Assembly: GCA_035606175.1 (NCBI GenBank)
Contig: DATNFW010000106.1
Coordinates: 34,575 to 98,574 of the forward strand
Length of the DNA: 64,000 bases
Source of the DNA: JASHUC01 sp035606175
GTDB taxonomy: Bacteria; Pseudomonadota; Gammaproteobacteria; Steroidobacterales; Steroidobacteraceae
Direction of reading: 5' to 3'
Shown here piece by piece: positions 44,459 to 52,190 of the stretch; within the stretch, counting starts at the first letter, position 1, and each line of letters starts with the position of its first letter. The position numbers were made by a program, and so were the translations under genes. Under the pieces are notes generated by a model, which saw only the letters and a program-made list of their open reading frames with translations, searched no databases and was not told where the DNA came from.

Positions 44459-45075
44459 TAACCAGCCGCGACCGATCCGAACCGCCGGCCATCGCATTCC
44501 GTGGCGAGAGCACTTGCCGGTTGTCCCAGAATCACACTGATCGCGCCGACCAGCACGAGGGCGATCGCCATGAATACCGCGGTGCCTGTCAGCCCGGATA
44601 GATTGAGCAAGGCGACCAGCAGGAGAAACCCTACATTACCGACTGCATAGATCGACGCCACTGCCACGGCGCGGCCTCGTCCGGCCGAGAAAGTGGAACA
44701 GACCGCCCAGAACGGACCGAGCGCGCCCCAGATGCCGAACGCCCGCAGATAGAATCCGCAGAGCGCAAGGATCGAGTGCCGACGATCGACTGGCCCATTG
44801 GACTCATCCGCGGCGAGGCGATCCTGCAACCACTTGCGATCCGGGCCGCTGAGCCACGTCGCGTCGTGCGGACCGTTCGGCAGATGCTTCAGCGCCAGCA
44901 AACCGAGGAGAACCGCAGGCGCCCCCTCGATCGCGGCCGCCGCTTCGGGGCCGGATTGCAAAGCCGCAGCAGGAGGCGCAGCGACGAGGGCCGCTTCCGA
45001 AAGCGCATGCGCGCAGACGCTGCAGAACGAGAAGTTCTGCGGGTTTTGTGCACCGCAATTTGGGCAGGGTGACAA
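44458..45075 (-). pseudogene. Zinc-ribbon fused to remnants of an MFS transporter
   Basis: One open frame of about 205 codons. Its first part is a double-Cys zinc ribbon (PCPNCGAQNPQNFSFCSVC). After an Ala-rich joint it reads LKHLPNGPHDATWLSGPDRKWLQDRLAADE, the characteristic central loop of anion:cation symporter MFS proteins, then GIWGALGPFWAVCSTFSAGRGRAVAVASIYAVGNVG, their last TM segments. Most TM helices are missing, so the MFS part cannot transport. TTG 45075 with GGGAGG 4 nt upstream is the likely start. In-frame fusion by deletion is the simplest reading; expression possible, function doubtful. Confidence 0.6.
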
Positions 45076-45241
45076 AAGACCTCCCCCGAGCAGCCCCCGC
45101 GGGCAGTCTAGCAGTCGCCGGCGTCGCTCGTAACAACAGCGGCGGTTCGAGCGGCCCGCGCGTGGATACTCTCGTTGCAGAGCCTGCCGCCAGCATTCAT
45201 GATCGACAAATTCACCCGGCTGCATCATTCCGGAGGCATCC

Positions 45242-45547
45242 ATGGCGATTAAACGTTCATCCAAGAGCCTCGGGACCCCGGTGCGCAGGCCGGTGTCGTC
45301 GCAGGGCATGCGCCACGTCGAGGTCATGGCACCGCACCAGATGGTGGCAGGGGATCTCTATATGGGATGGGTGTGCAAGAACAAATCGTGCGGCCTGATC
45401 ATCGCCATTGCCCCCTCCCCGCCCGGAAGCAAACCGGCTTCTGCCGAGTCGAACGACCAGCTCGCTGTGCTCAAGTGTCCGCATTGCGCGAATGAGGATC
45501 TCTACCGCTGGGGTGCAAGGGCGGAGCACAAATACACAAAGCCCTGA
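45242..45547 (+). CDS. Small zinc-ribbon-like protein, unknown function
   Basis: A 101-residue protein with two spaced Cys pairs, WVCKNKSCGLII and LKCPHCANEDLYRWGAR, a plausible single zinc-binding site. No TM or signal segment. GGAGG 5 nt before ATG 45242 gives a strong start, and the gene is divergent from the zinc-ribbon/MFS chimera. Family not recognised. Confidence 0.7.
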   Translation: MAIKRSSKSLGTPVRRPVSSQGMRHVEVMAPHQMVAGDLYMGWVCKNKSCGLIIAIAPSPPGSKPASAESNDQLAVLKCPHCANEDLYRWGARAEHKYTKP

Positions 45548-45705
45548 CTTCAGAGCCTCGCTCTACGAGCGGCAGTCAAGCATGCTTGACAATCGGCGCA
45601 GTGACGGGCTACGCTTGCCGATGTAAAGCGTCCTTTACGCGGGCGTCCTTGAGTCCGGGGTCTGCACGCCGCTGTCTGATGCAAGCAAACGCGCGGGGGT
45701 GATCG

Positions 45706-46182
45706 ATGAGCCGCAACGCAGGCGTCGAAGCAGGCGCCGATGAAGTCGGACTCTTCAAGTGTTTGACCTTGGGTGCGTGGCTGGGAACGACACGCGATCG
45801 CCGCAACCAGACCGCCATCCTTTGCTGGTCGATCCTGCTCGCGGTGGGGTTGGTGGGATCGGTCGCCCTGCTCAAGGCAGGTCCTGGAGTCAGCGACGCA
45901 CTCAAATGGGCCGTAACCGCGGTGACCATCGCTCTGATGATTCCGTGGCTTTGGTCCCAATTGCGCTTTCTACGGGAAGCCGATGAGCTCATCCGCAAGA
46001 TCCAGCTGGAAGCGTTGGCCGTGGGCTTCTGGGCTGGGCTCGCCTTCGGCGTCGCCTACAGCGTCTTAGCGCAAGCCGGACTCCCGCACCTCGACCCCGC
46101 AAGCGGCACTCCCTTGATCGTCGCCGTCTCGGCACTGGGGTATGCGTCCGGAAGGGTCCTCGCGAGCAAGCGCTATCGATGA
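45706..46182 (+). CDS. Four-TM membrane protein paired with an XRE regulator
   Basis: A 158-residue protein with four predicted TM helices: TAILCWSILLAVGLVGSVALL, WAVTAVTIALMIPWLW, AVGFWAGLAFGVAYSVL and TPLIVAVSALGYASGRVLA. A conserved-looking cytoplasmic loop FLREADELIRKIQLEALA lies between helices 2 and 3. ATG 45706 has GGGGTG upstream. Its stop overlaps the following XRE gene by ATGA. Such pairs recur in gammaproteobacteria, but no function is known to me. Confidence 0.78.
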   Translation: MSRNAGVEAGADEVGLFKCLTLGAWLGTTRDRRNQTAILCWSILLAVGLVGSVALLKAGPGVSDALKWAVTAVTIALMIPWLWSQLRFLREADELIRKIQLEALAVGFWAGLAFGVAYSVLAQAGLPHLDPASGTPLIVAVSALGYASGRVLASKRYR

Positions 46183-46508
46183 AGAACAATTTGCGCGCCC
46201 TGCGCGCGGAACGCGGCTGGTCTCAAGCAGACCTTGCAGATCGCCTGGATGTGTCCAGACAGACGGTCAACGCGCTCGAGACGGGCAAATACGATCCGAG
46301 CCTGCCGCTTGCATTCAAGGTCGCTCGGCTATTCGAGCGATCCATCGAGGATATTTTCGATCCGGACGAGCCGCAGGGCCCCGCGGCCGAGCGGAGCAGC
46401 GTTCCGACACGCGGCAGTATCCCGACACGCGGCAGCCTGCCGGGCCGCAGTAGCGTCCCCGCCCGCGGCGGGCCGCTCCGCCGGCGGTCGGGAGCCTCAT
46501 CGGGGTGA
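46179..46508 (+). CDS. XRE-family small regulator with repeat tail
   Basis: A 109-residue DNA-binding protein. Residues 1-65 are a helix-turn-helix of the Cro/cI type (LRALRAERGWSQADLADRL, VSRQTVNALETGKYDPSLP, ARLFERSIEDIFDPD). The remaining 40 residues are an Arg/Ser/Pro repeat tail of the form S(V/I/L)PTRG, normally absent from this 65-70 residue family. It is translationally coupled to the membrane protein upstream, and probably regulates that operon. Confidence 0.85.
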   Translation: MKNNLRALRAERGWSQADLADRLDVSRQTVNALETGKYDPSLPLAFKVARLFERSIEDIFDPDEPQGPAAERSSVPTRGSIPTRGSLPGRSSVPARGGPLRRRSGASSG

Positions 46509-46535
46509 CCGTGCTGCAATCTGAGGAGTGAGCGA

Positions 46536-48128
46536 GTGGCTTTGAAAGGTCGAACGGTCCTTCGTATCGTGATCCTCGCGGTTGTTGCTGCATTGGTCGC
46601 CCGGCAGTACTTCGCTCGCCAGCACGGCGGGCAGGAAGACACCGGACGCGTCGTGCCTGGGCAGAAGGCGGCCATGGCATCCGGGGCCGCCGTGAAACCG
46701 GCTCCGCCGCGCCACTGGCAGCTCGGGGCCTTGAAGCTCACCTCGTGCGAGCTGCCGCATCTCAATAGCGGCGCAACGACGGCAGCGTGGTGCACGAACT
46801 TCGATGTCGCCGAAAACCCCGCGCAACCCGAGGGCCGCCACATCGGCGTGCACCTTGCTGTGATTCGCAGCGACGCGGCAACGCCCGCCCCCGATATCGT
46901 GGTCATGATCGCGGGCGGTCCCGGCGAGGCCGCCACCGAGGCCTTCGCGGACACGACCCTCTACTCGGGCTTGCTCAAGCACCACGATGTGCTGCTCCTC
47001 GATCAGCGAGGGACGGGCGGCTCGAACCCGCTGAGTTGCAAGGAGACGGCCAAGGCGCAACGCGCGCAGGGAACTCGCATGGACACGTTCGATCCGGAGA
47101 ACATCCGCAAGAACGTTGCGAGCTGTCTCGCCGAAGTGAGCAAGAAAGCCGATCCGCGCTATTACACGACCACCATCGCGGTCGAGGATCTCGAGAAAGT
47201 TCGCCAGTCACTCGGTGCGCCCCCCTTCGATCTGATCGGCGGCTCTTACGGCACTCGTGTCGCGCAGCAGTACCTCATGCGTCATCCCGAGGGCGTGCGC
47301 AGTGTCGTGCTCGACTCGCCGGCGCCGAACCAGCTGATCCTCGGCGAGGAATTCGCCGACAACCTGGAGTCTGCGCTGAAGCGCGACTTCGCCGACTGCA
47401 TCGCCGTGCCGGCGTGCAAACGGGCATACGGCGATCCGATGATGACGCTCTACAAGCTTCGCGACGCCCTGCGGTCGAAGCCCCGTGAGGTCACTTTCCG
47501 CGACCCGCGCAATTTCGAGCCCGTCTCGCGCATGCTGACGCCATACACGCTCGCGTCGGTCGTGCGCATGTTCGCCTACGAGCCGGAGAGCGCCGCTCTC
47601 CTCCCCTTGTCGATCGATGCTGCCGCACACGGGGATGTGGCGCCGCTGCTCGGGCAAGAGCGATTGTTGGACGCCGATCTCGCGGGCGATCTCAACAGCG
47701 GCATGTCGATGAGCGTCATCTGCAGCGAGGACGCCGGCGAGCTGCACGAGAGGCCGCAGGATGCCGACACGATCCTGGGCAACCGCCTCATCGAGAGCAT
47801 CAAAGCGCAGTGCGACGTTTGGCCGCGCGGCGCGATGCCCAAGGATTTCCACGATCCCCTGCGGAGCGACAAGCCCATCCTGATCCTCTCGGGCTCGCGA
47901 GACCCCGTCACGCCGCCGAGGTATGGGAAGGAGATCATGCAGGGCCTCAGCAACGCTCGGCATCTGGTGCTCAACGGGCAGGGCCACTCCGTTCTCGGCC
48001 GCGGCTGCATGCCGAAGCTCGTCGAGCAATTCGTCAACGATCCGAAGCCCAAGAAGCTCGATGCACGATGCCTGGATCGTCTCGGGCCGACGCCGGCATT
48101 CGTGGATTTCAATGGAGCCTCGCCATGA
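46536..48128 (+). CDS. Exported alpha/beta hydrolase, tripeptidyl-aminopeptidase-like
   Basis: A 530-residue protein with an N-terminal membrane anchor/signal (VLRIVILAVVAALVARQYF). Catalytic features: oxyanion motif MIAGGPGEAATEAF, LLDQRGTGGS, nucleophile Ser in DLIGGSYGTRVAQQY, Asp in ILSGSRDPVTPP and His in NGQGHSVLG, i.e. the complete triad of the TAP/proline iminopeptidase type with a TAP-like C-terminus. Several Cys in pairs suggest periplasmic disulfides. GTG 46536 has GGAG upstream. Its stop overlaps the ABC ATPase start as ATGA, so peptidase and exporter are made together. Confidence 0.87.
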   Translation: MALKGRTVLRIVILAVVAALVARQYFARQHGGQEDTGRVVPGQKAAMASGAAVKPAPPRHWQLGALKLTSCELPHLNSGATTAAWCTNFDVAENPAQPEGRHIGVHLAVIRSDAATPAPDIVVMIAGGPGEAATEAFADTTLYSGLLKHHDVLLLDQRGTGGSNPLSCKETAKAQRAQGTRMDTFDPENIRKNVASCLAEVSKKADPRYYTTTIAVEDLEKVRQSLGAPPFDLIGGSYGTRVAQQYLMRHPEGVRSVVLDSPAPNQLILGEEFADNLESALKRDFADCIAVPACKRAYGDPMMTLYKLRDALRSKPREVTFRDPRNFEPVSRMLTPYTLASVVRMFAYEPESAALLPLSIDAAAHGDVAPLLGQERLLDADLAGDLNSGMSMSVICSEDAGELHERPQDADTILGNRLIESIKAQCDVWPRGAMPKDFHDPLRSDKPILILSGSRDPVTPPRYGKEIMQGLSNARHLVLNGQGHSVLGRGCMPKLVEQFVNDPKPKKLDARCLDRLGPTPAFVDFNGASP

Positions 48129-48859
48129 TTCAGGTCGAGAATCTGCACAAAGCATTCGGCGAGGTGCGAGCCGTCGACGGTGTCAGCTTCGCGGCGCGCG
48201 ACGGTGAGATCACGGGATTGCTCGGGCCGAACGGTGCCGGCAAAACGACCACCTTGCGCATGCTCTACACGCTGATGCGCCCCGACTCCGGCCGGGTGCT
48301 GGTCGACGGGATCGACTCCGGTATCGATCCCCTCGCGGTTCGCAAACGGCTCGGCGTGCTGCCCGATGCGCGCGGCCTTTACAAGCATCTCACGGCACGC
48401 GAGAACATCGATTACTTCGCGCGTCTGCAAGGCGTACCGGCCGGCGTAGCGGCGCATCGCCGCGACACTCTGATCAAGGTGCTCGAGATGGGCGACTTCG
48501 TCGATCGTCGCGCGGAGGGCTTCTCGCAGGGGCAACGCGTGAAGACGGCGATCGCGCGCGCGCTGATACACGATCCGAAAAACGTCATCCTCGATGAGCC
48601 GACCAACGGGCTCGACGTGATGGCCACGCGGCGCATGCGGCAGTTCATGCGCGATTTGCGCGCCGAGGGGCGCTGCGTGCTGTTCTCGAGCCACATCATG
48701 CAAGAGGTCGCGCAGTTGTGTGACCGCATCGTCGTCATCGCCAAGGGTCGAGTCGTCGCCGATGAGCCGCCCGAAGCACTCCGTACGCAGACGGGCGAAT
48801 CCAATCTCGAGGAAGCGTTCGTGAAGATCATCGGCAGCGGAGAGGGACTTGCGGCATGA
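48125..48859 (+). CDS. natA: NatA-type ABC exporter ATPase
   Basis: A 244-residue ATPase: Walker A GLLGPNGAGKTTTLRML, Q-loop region KRLGVLPDARGLYKHLTAREN, signature FSQGQRVKTAIARALIH (canonical LSGGQ is FSQGQ), Walker B VILDEPTNGLDV and switch His in LFSSHIMQEVAQL. The VLPDARGLYKHLT segment and FSQGQ are typical of NatA (sodium-export type) ATPases. ATGA overlaps join it to the hydrolase upstream and the permease downstream. Real substrate unproven; Na+ is a family inference. Confidence 0.88.
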   Translation: MIQVENLHKAFGEVRAVDGVSFAARDGEITGLLGPNGAGKTTTLRMLYTLMRPDSGRVLVDGIDSGIDPLAVRKRLGVLPDARGLYKHLTARENIDYFARLQGVPAGVAAHRRDTLIKVLEMGDFVDRRAEGFSQGQRVKTAIARALIHDPKNVILDEPTNGLDVMATRRMRQFMRDLRAEGRCVLFSSHIMQEVAQLCDRIVVIAKGRVVADEPPEALRTQTGESNLEEAFVKIIGSGEGLAA

Positions 48860-50031
48860 ACAGCTCGCTCGTCGTCTTCCTGAAGGAGTTTCGTGAGAAC
48901 CTGCGCGACAGGCGCACGGTGCTCAACGCCCTGATCACCGGGCCGCTGATCGGGCCGCTGATCTTCGTCATGCTCATTAATGTCATGATCTCGCGCCAGC
49001 TCAGTCAGGCTGAAGGCCCCCTCCGGCTGCCGGTCATCGGCGCCACCAATGCCCCGAATCTGATCGCCGAGCTGCGCCAGCAGGGGCTCGATCCGCAGCC
49101 GCCGGTCGCTGACCCCATTGCGGCCGTGCGCAATCGCGACGTGGCTGCCGTTCTGCGCATCCCGCCCGCCTTCGGGGAGTCGTGGCACACGGGTGAGCCG
49201 GCGCAGGTCGAGATCTATTACGACTCCTCGCGACGCGAGACGCAACAAGTCGTGAACCGCCTGAAAGAGATGGTGCAGAGATACTCGCGCCTCACCGGCG
49301 CGATGCGCCTGGTTGCGCGCGGACTCTCATCCACGTTGGCGAGCCCGGTTCTCGTGGATGAACGCGACCAGTCGACGCCACAGTCGCGGGCCGGCGCGCT
49401 CTTCTCGATCCTGCCGTACTTCTTCGTTCTCACAGTGTTCATCGGCGGCATGTACCTCGCCATCGATCTCACGGCCGGCGAGCGCGAGCGGCAATCGCTC
49501 GAGCCGCTGTTCGTCAACCCTGTGGCGCCCTGGCGCATCCTGCTCGGCAAGGTCGCGGCGATCTGCGTCTTCTCGGCGTGCAGTCTGCTCATCTGCATCG
49601 TCGCGTTCACCGTCGCCGGCCGCTTCATTCCGACCGAGAAGCTAGGCATGGCCCTCGGACTGGGACCGGTGTTCGCAGTCGAGGTGCTGGTGCTCATGCT
49701 CCCGCTCGTACTGCTGATCGCCGCCCTGGAGACACTCGTGGCCGCCTTCTCCAAGAGCTTCCGGGAGGCGCAGACATATTTGAGTCTGCTCATGCTGATC
49801 CCGATCCTGCCCTCGATCATGCTCAGTCTTTTCCCCGTGAAGACAGCTTCGTGGATGTATGCGGTGCCGCTCCTCAGTCAGCAAGTGGCCATCACCGAGC
49901 TGCTGCTCGGCGGCTCGGTGACAGCGGCGCAGATCGGGACATGCCTCGTCTGCGGCTTCGCTGTCGCTGCGCTCATGTTGGCGGTCACTGCGCGAGTCTA
50001 CGGCTCGGAGCGCCTCGCGATCTCCGTGTAA
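48856..50031 (+). CDS. natB: NatB-type ABC exporter permease
   Basis: A 391-residue ABC-2 permease. TM1 follows VVFLKEFRENLRDRRTVLNALI; a large extracytoplasmic domain of about 140 residues follows (DPIAAVRNRDVAAVLRIP, YYDSSRRETQQVV). Five to six TM helices come next, including YFFVLTVFIGGMYLAIDLTAGERERQSLE, read in parts, whose ERERxxLE loop is the NatB hallmark. It overlaps natA by 4 nt. It would form the NatAB exporter with the neighbouring ATPase. Confidence 0.88.
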   Translation: MNSSLVVFLKEFRENLRDRRTVLNALITGPLIGPLIFVMLINVMISRQLSQAEGPLRLPVIGATNAPNLIAELRQQGLDPQPPVADPIAAVRNRDVAAVLRIPPAFGESWHTGEPAQVEIYYDSSRRETQQVVNRLKEMVQRYSRLTGAMRLVARGLSSTLASPVLVDERDQSTPQSRAGALFSILPYFFVLTVFIGGMYLAIDLTAGERERQSLEPLFVNPVAPWRILLGKVAAICVFSACSLLICIVAFTVAGRFIPTEKLGMALGLGPVFAVEVLVLMLPLVLLIAALETLVAAFSKSFREAQTYLSLLMLIPILPSIMLSLFPVKTASWMYAVPLLSQQVAITELLLGGSVTAAQIGTCLVCGFAVAALMLAVTARVYGSERLAISV

Positions 50032-50106
50032 GCGGACTCTCTCGGGCCGCACGACTCGGTCGGGCCGCCCGGCTCGTGCTCAACGCCGAGGTATACTCCT
50101 CGCGCG

Positions 50107-52188
50107 ATGGCCGTGCGCAAATTGGCTACCTCGGCCCGCATCTTCCGCTGGCTGCTGCTTGCGCTCCTCGTTGCGGGCGCCGCTGCCTTCGGCGAGCCGC
50201 GGCTCGAGTTCAGCGTCCACGAAGGACTCAACACCAACGCCTTCCTGCGCGCGGGCGATGTGGCTGCGCATCTGGTGCTGCGCTCCGGGAGGGAGCCGCG
50301 CCTGCTCATCGCATTCCCAGCGGGCGATAGCGGCGTTGCGGTCTGGTTCGAGCATCGAGGCCGACCGGTCACTTGGCGCCTCCTGACAGCTCCGGAGCCC
50401 ATTCACGCTCGCGATGACCACGGCAGAGCGCTCACCGGAATTGTCGCGCAAGTGAGTTCGGATGCGGACGATGTGCGGATACGGCAAGCCGTTCTTTCGA
50501 GCATCCGCGTGATCCGGGACTACGAGCAAAAGCGGCGGCTCCCGCCGGCCCTCGAAGCGCCGCTCACCGTCGAAGATCGGACCCTCCTGTGGTCTCGCGA
50601 CCGGCTCGATGGGGCGGCCGGCTATCGTCTCTCCCTCGAGATCACCGACGGTCGGGTCGAGGGGACCCATCTTTATGCCGGCAGCGACGGCAAACTGCGC
50701 GTGCGCATCACGGGACTCACGGGCGAGCCGGCGTTGACGCCTCTTGCAGGCGATGAGCTGCTGAACGGGACGGCGGCCGCAGACCCGAGCGCTCGCAATA
50801 CGCTCAGCTTTCTCGCGTATCGCCAGAAGCTGCTCGCCGGCTCGTGGCGTTTCGATACGTACTTCGGCCGCGACACGCTCATGTCGGTGCGACTGCTGCT
50901 GCCTGCGCTCGCTCGACCCGCGGTGGAGAATGCATTGTCCTCGGTGCTCGAGCGGCTCTCGCCCCAAGGTGAAGTCGCGCACGAAGAGGATATCGGCGAG
51001 CGTGCCGTGCTCGATCACCTGGAGCGCGACCACACGCGCTCGGCCGCGCCCGTGTACGACTATAAGATGATCGATGAGGACTTCATGCTCGCGCCCGTCG
51101 CGAGCGCCTGGCTCCTCGGGCGCGGAAGTCGGGACGACCCCACGCAATCCTCGGCGCGATCGTTTCTCGCAGGCGGCATCTCGGCGGCCGACGGACGGCG
51201 CACCACGCGCGGTGCCGCGCTCCTCGGCAATCTGCGCTACGCCATCGAGCGTGCCGCCGGCTTCGCCGCGCATCCGGCCGCTCGCAACCTCGTGGGCCTC
51301 AAGCCAGGTGTCGATGTGGCGGACTGGCGCGACAGCGAGTGGGGGCTCGGCGGCGGGCGCTATCCGTACGATGTGAACGCAGTACTGGTGCCCGCTGCGC
51401 TCGAGGCCGCCTCGCGGCTTTATGCGAGCGGACTGCTCACACCCTATCTCACGCCCGCCGATCGGGCCCTGTTTGCTCGCGCGGCCGCAATGGCCGCGAC
51501 CTGGCGCGCCAAAGCCCCGCCGCTCTTCGATGTGACCGTATCGCATGCGGTCGCCGCGCATGCGATCGCAGCTTATGCCGCTGCGCAGTCAATCCCCGCG
51601 CAGCCGGCGCTCGCGGCGCTCGGCAACGGTGCCGTCCGCTTTCATGCGCTCGCGCTCGATGGGGAGGGTAACGCGATTCCCGTGATGCATTCCGATGAGG
51701 GGTTCGCGCTGCTCTTCGGCGAGCCCGATGGGGCTTTCATCGATCGCATCGTGCAAGCGTTGATGCGCCCGTTCCCCGCGGGGCTGATGACCCGCGTGGG
51801 TATGGTGGTGGCCAACCCTGTATTTTGCAGGCCGTCCCTGCAGGCTCGCTTCGGCCGCAACGCTTACCATGGTACCGTGGTGTGGTCCTGGCAGCAGGCC
51901 CTCTTTGCCGCAGGAATCGCCCATCAGCTCGAGCGCGGAGACCTGCCGCCCTCCGTGCGTGGGCATCTGCTCGATGCGCAGCGCGTACTCTGGTCGGCGA
52001 TCGAGGCCACTCGATCGATCAGCAACTCGGAGCTCTGGTCCTGGTCCTTCGGGAACAGCCGCTACGAAGTCGCCCCGTTCGGCGCGCGCGCGGCAGATGT
52101 AGACGAATCGAATGCGGCGCAGCTCTGGAGCAGTGTCTATCTCGCTGTGCGCCCGTTCCTAAAAGAGCCTGCACCGGCACGGAGGTGA
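50107..52188 (+). CDS. Exported six-hairpin glycosidase-like protein
   Basis: A 693-residue protein with a signal peptide (FRWLLLALLVAGAAAFGEP). The mature part has a short beta-rich N-domain, then a helical domain with WRFDTYFGRDTLMSVRLL (about 248-265), PVYDYKMIDEDFMLA, VDVADWRDSEWGLGGGRYPYD and YHGTVVWSWQQALFAAGI. FGRDT and the late V-W-x-W-x-x-A motif resemble clan GH-L/GH63/amylo-1,6-glucosidase (alpha/alpha)6 enzymes. Asp/Glu residues in these motifs are candidate catalytic acids. It ends 2 nt before the GH13 lipoprotein gene, so an alpha-glucan role is inferred. Confidence 0.7.
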   Translation: MAVRKLATSARIFRWLLLALLVAGAAAFGEPRLEFSVHEGLNTNAFLRAGDVAAHLVLRSGREPRLLIAFPAGDSGVAVWFEHRGRPVTWRLLTAPEPIHARDDHGRALTGIVAQVSSDADDVRIRQAVLSSIRVIRDYEQKRRLPPALEAPLTVEDRTLLWSRDRLDGAAGYRLSLEITDGRVEGTHLYAGSDGKLRVRITGLTGEPALTPLAGDELLNGTAAADPSARNTLSFLAYRQKLLAGSWRFDTYFGRDTLMSVRLLLPALARPAVENALSSVLERLSPQGEVAHEEDIGERAVLDHLERDHTRSAAPVYDYKMIDEDFMLAPVASAWLLGRGSRDDPTQSSARSFLAGGISAADGRRTTRGAALLGNLRYAIERAAGFAAHPAARNLVGLKPGVDVADWRDSEWGLGGGRYPYDVNAVLVPAALEAASRLYASGLLTPYLTPADRALFARAAAMAATWRAKAPPLFDVTVSHAVAAHAIAAYAAAQSIPAQPALAALGNGAVRFHALALDGEGNAIPVMHSDEGFALLFGEPDGAFIDRIVQALMRPFPAGLMTRVGMVVANPVFCRPSLQARFGRNAYHGTVVWSWQQALFAAGIAHQLERGDLPPSVRGHLLDAQRVLWSAIEATRSISNSELWSWSFGNSRYEVAPFGARAADVDESNAAQLWSSVYLAVRPFLKEPAPARR

Positions 52189-52190
52189 CC

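Noticed and set aside
50080..51561. 493-codon minus-strand frame across the glycosidase-like gene
   Set aside because: Shadow of the exported plus-strand protein; no start signals.
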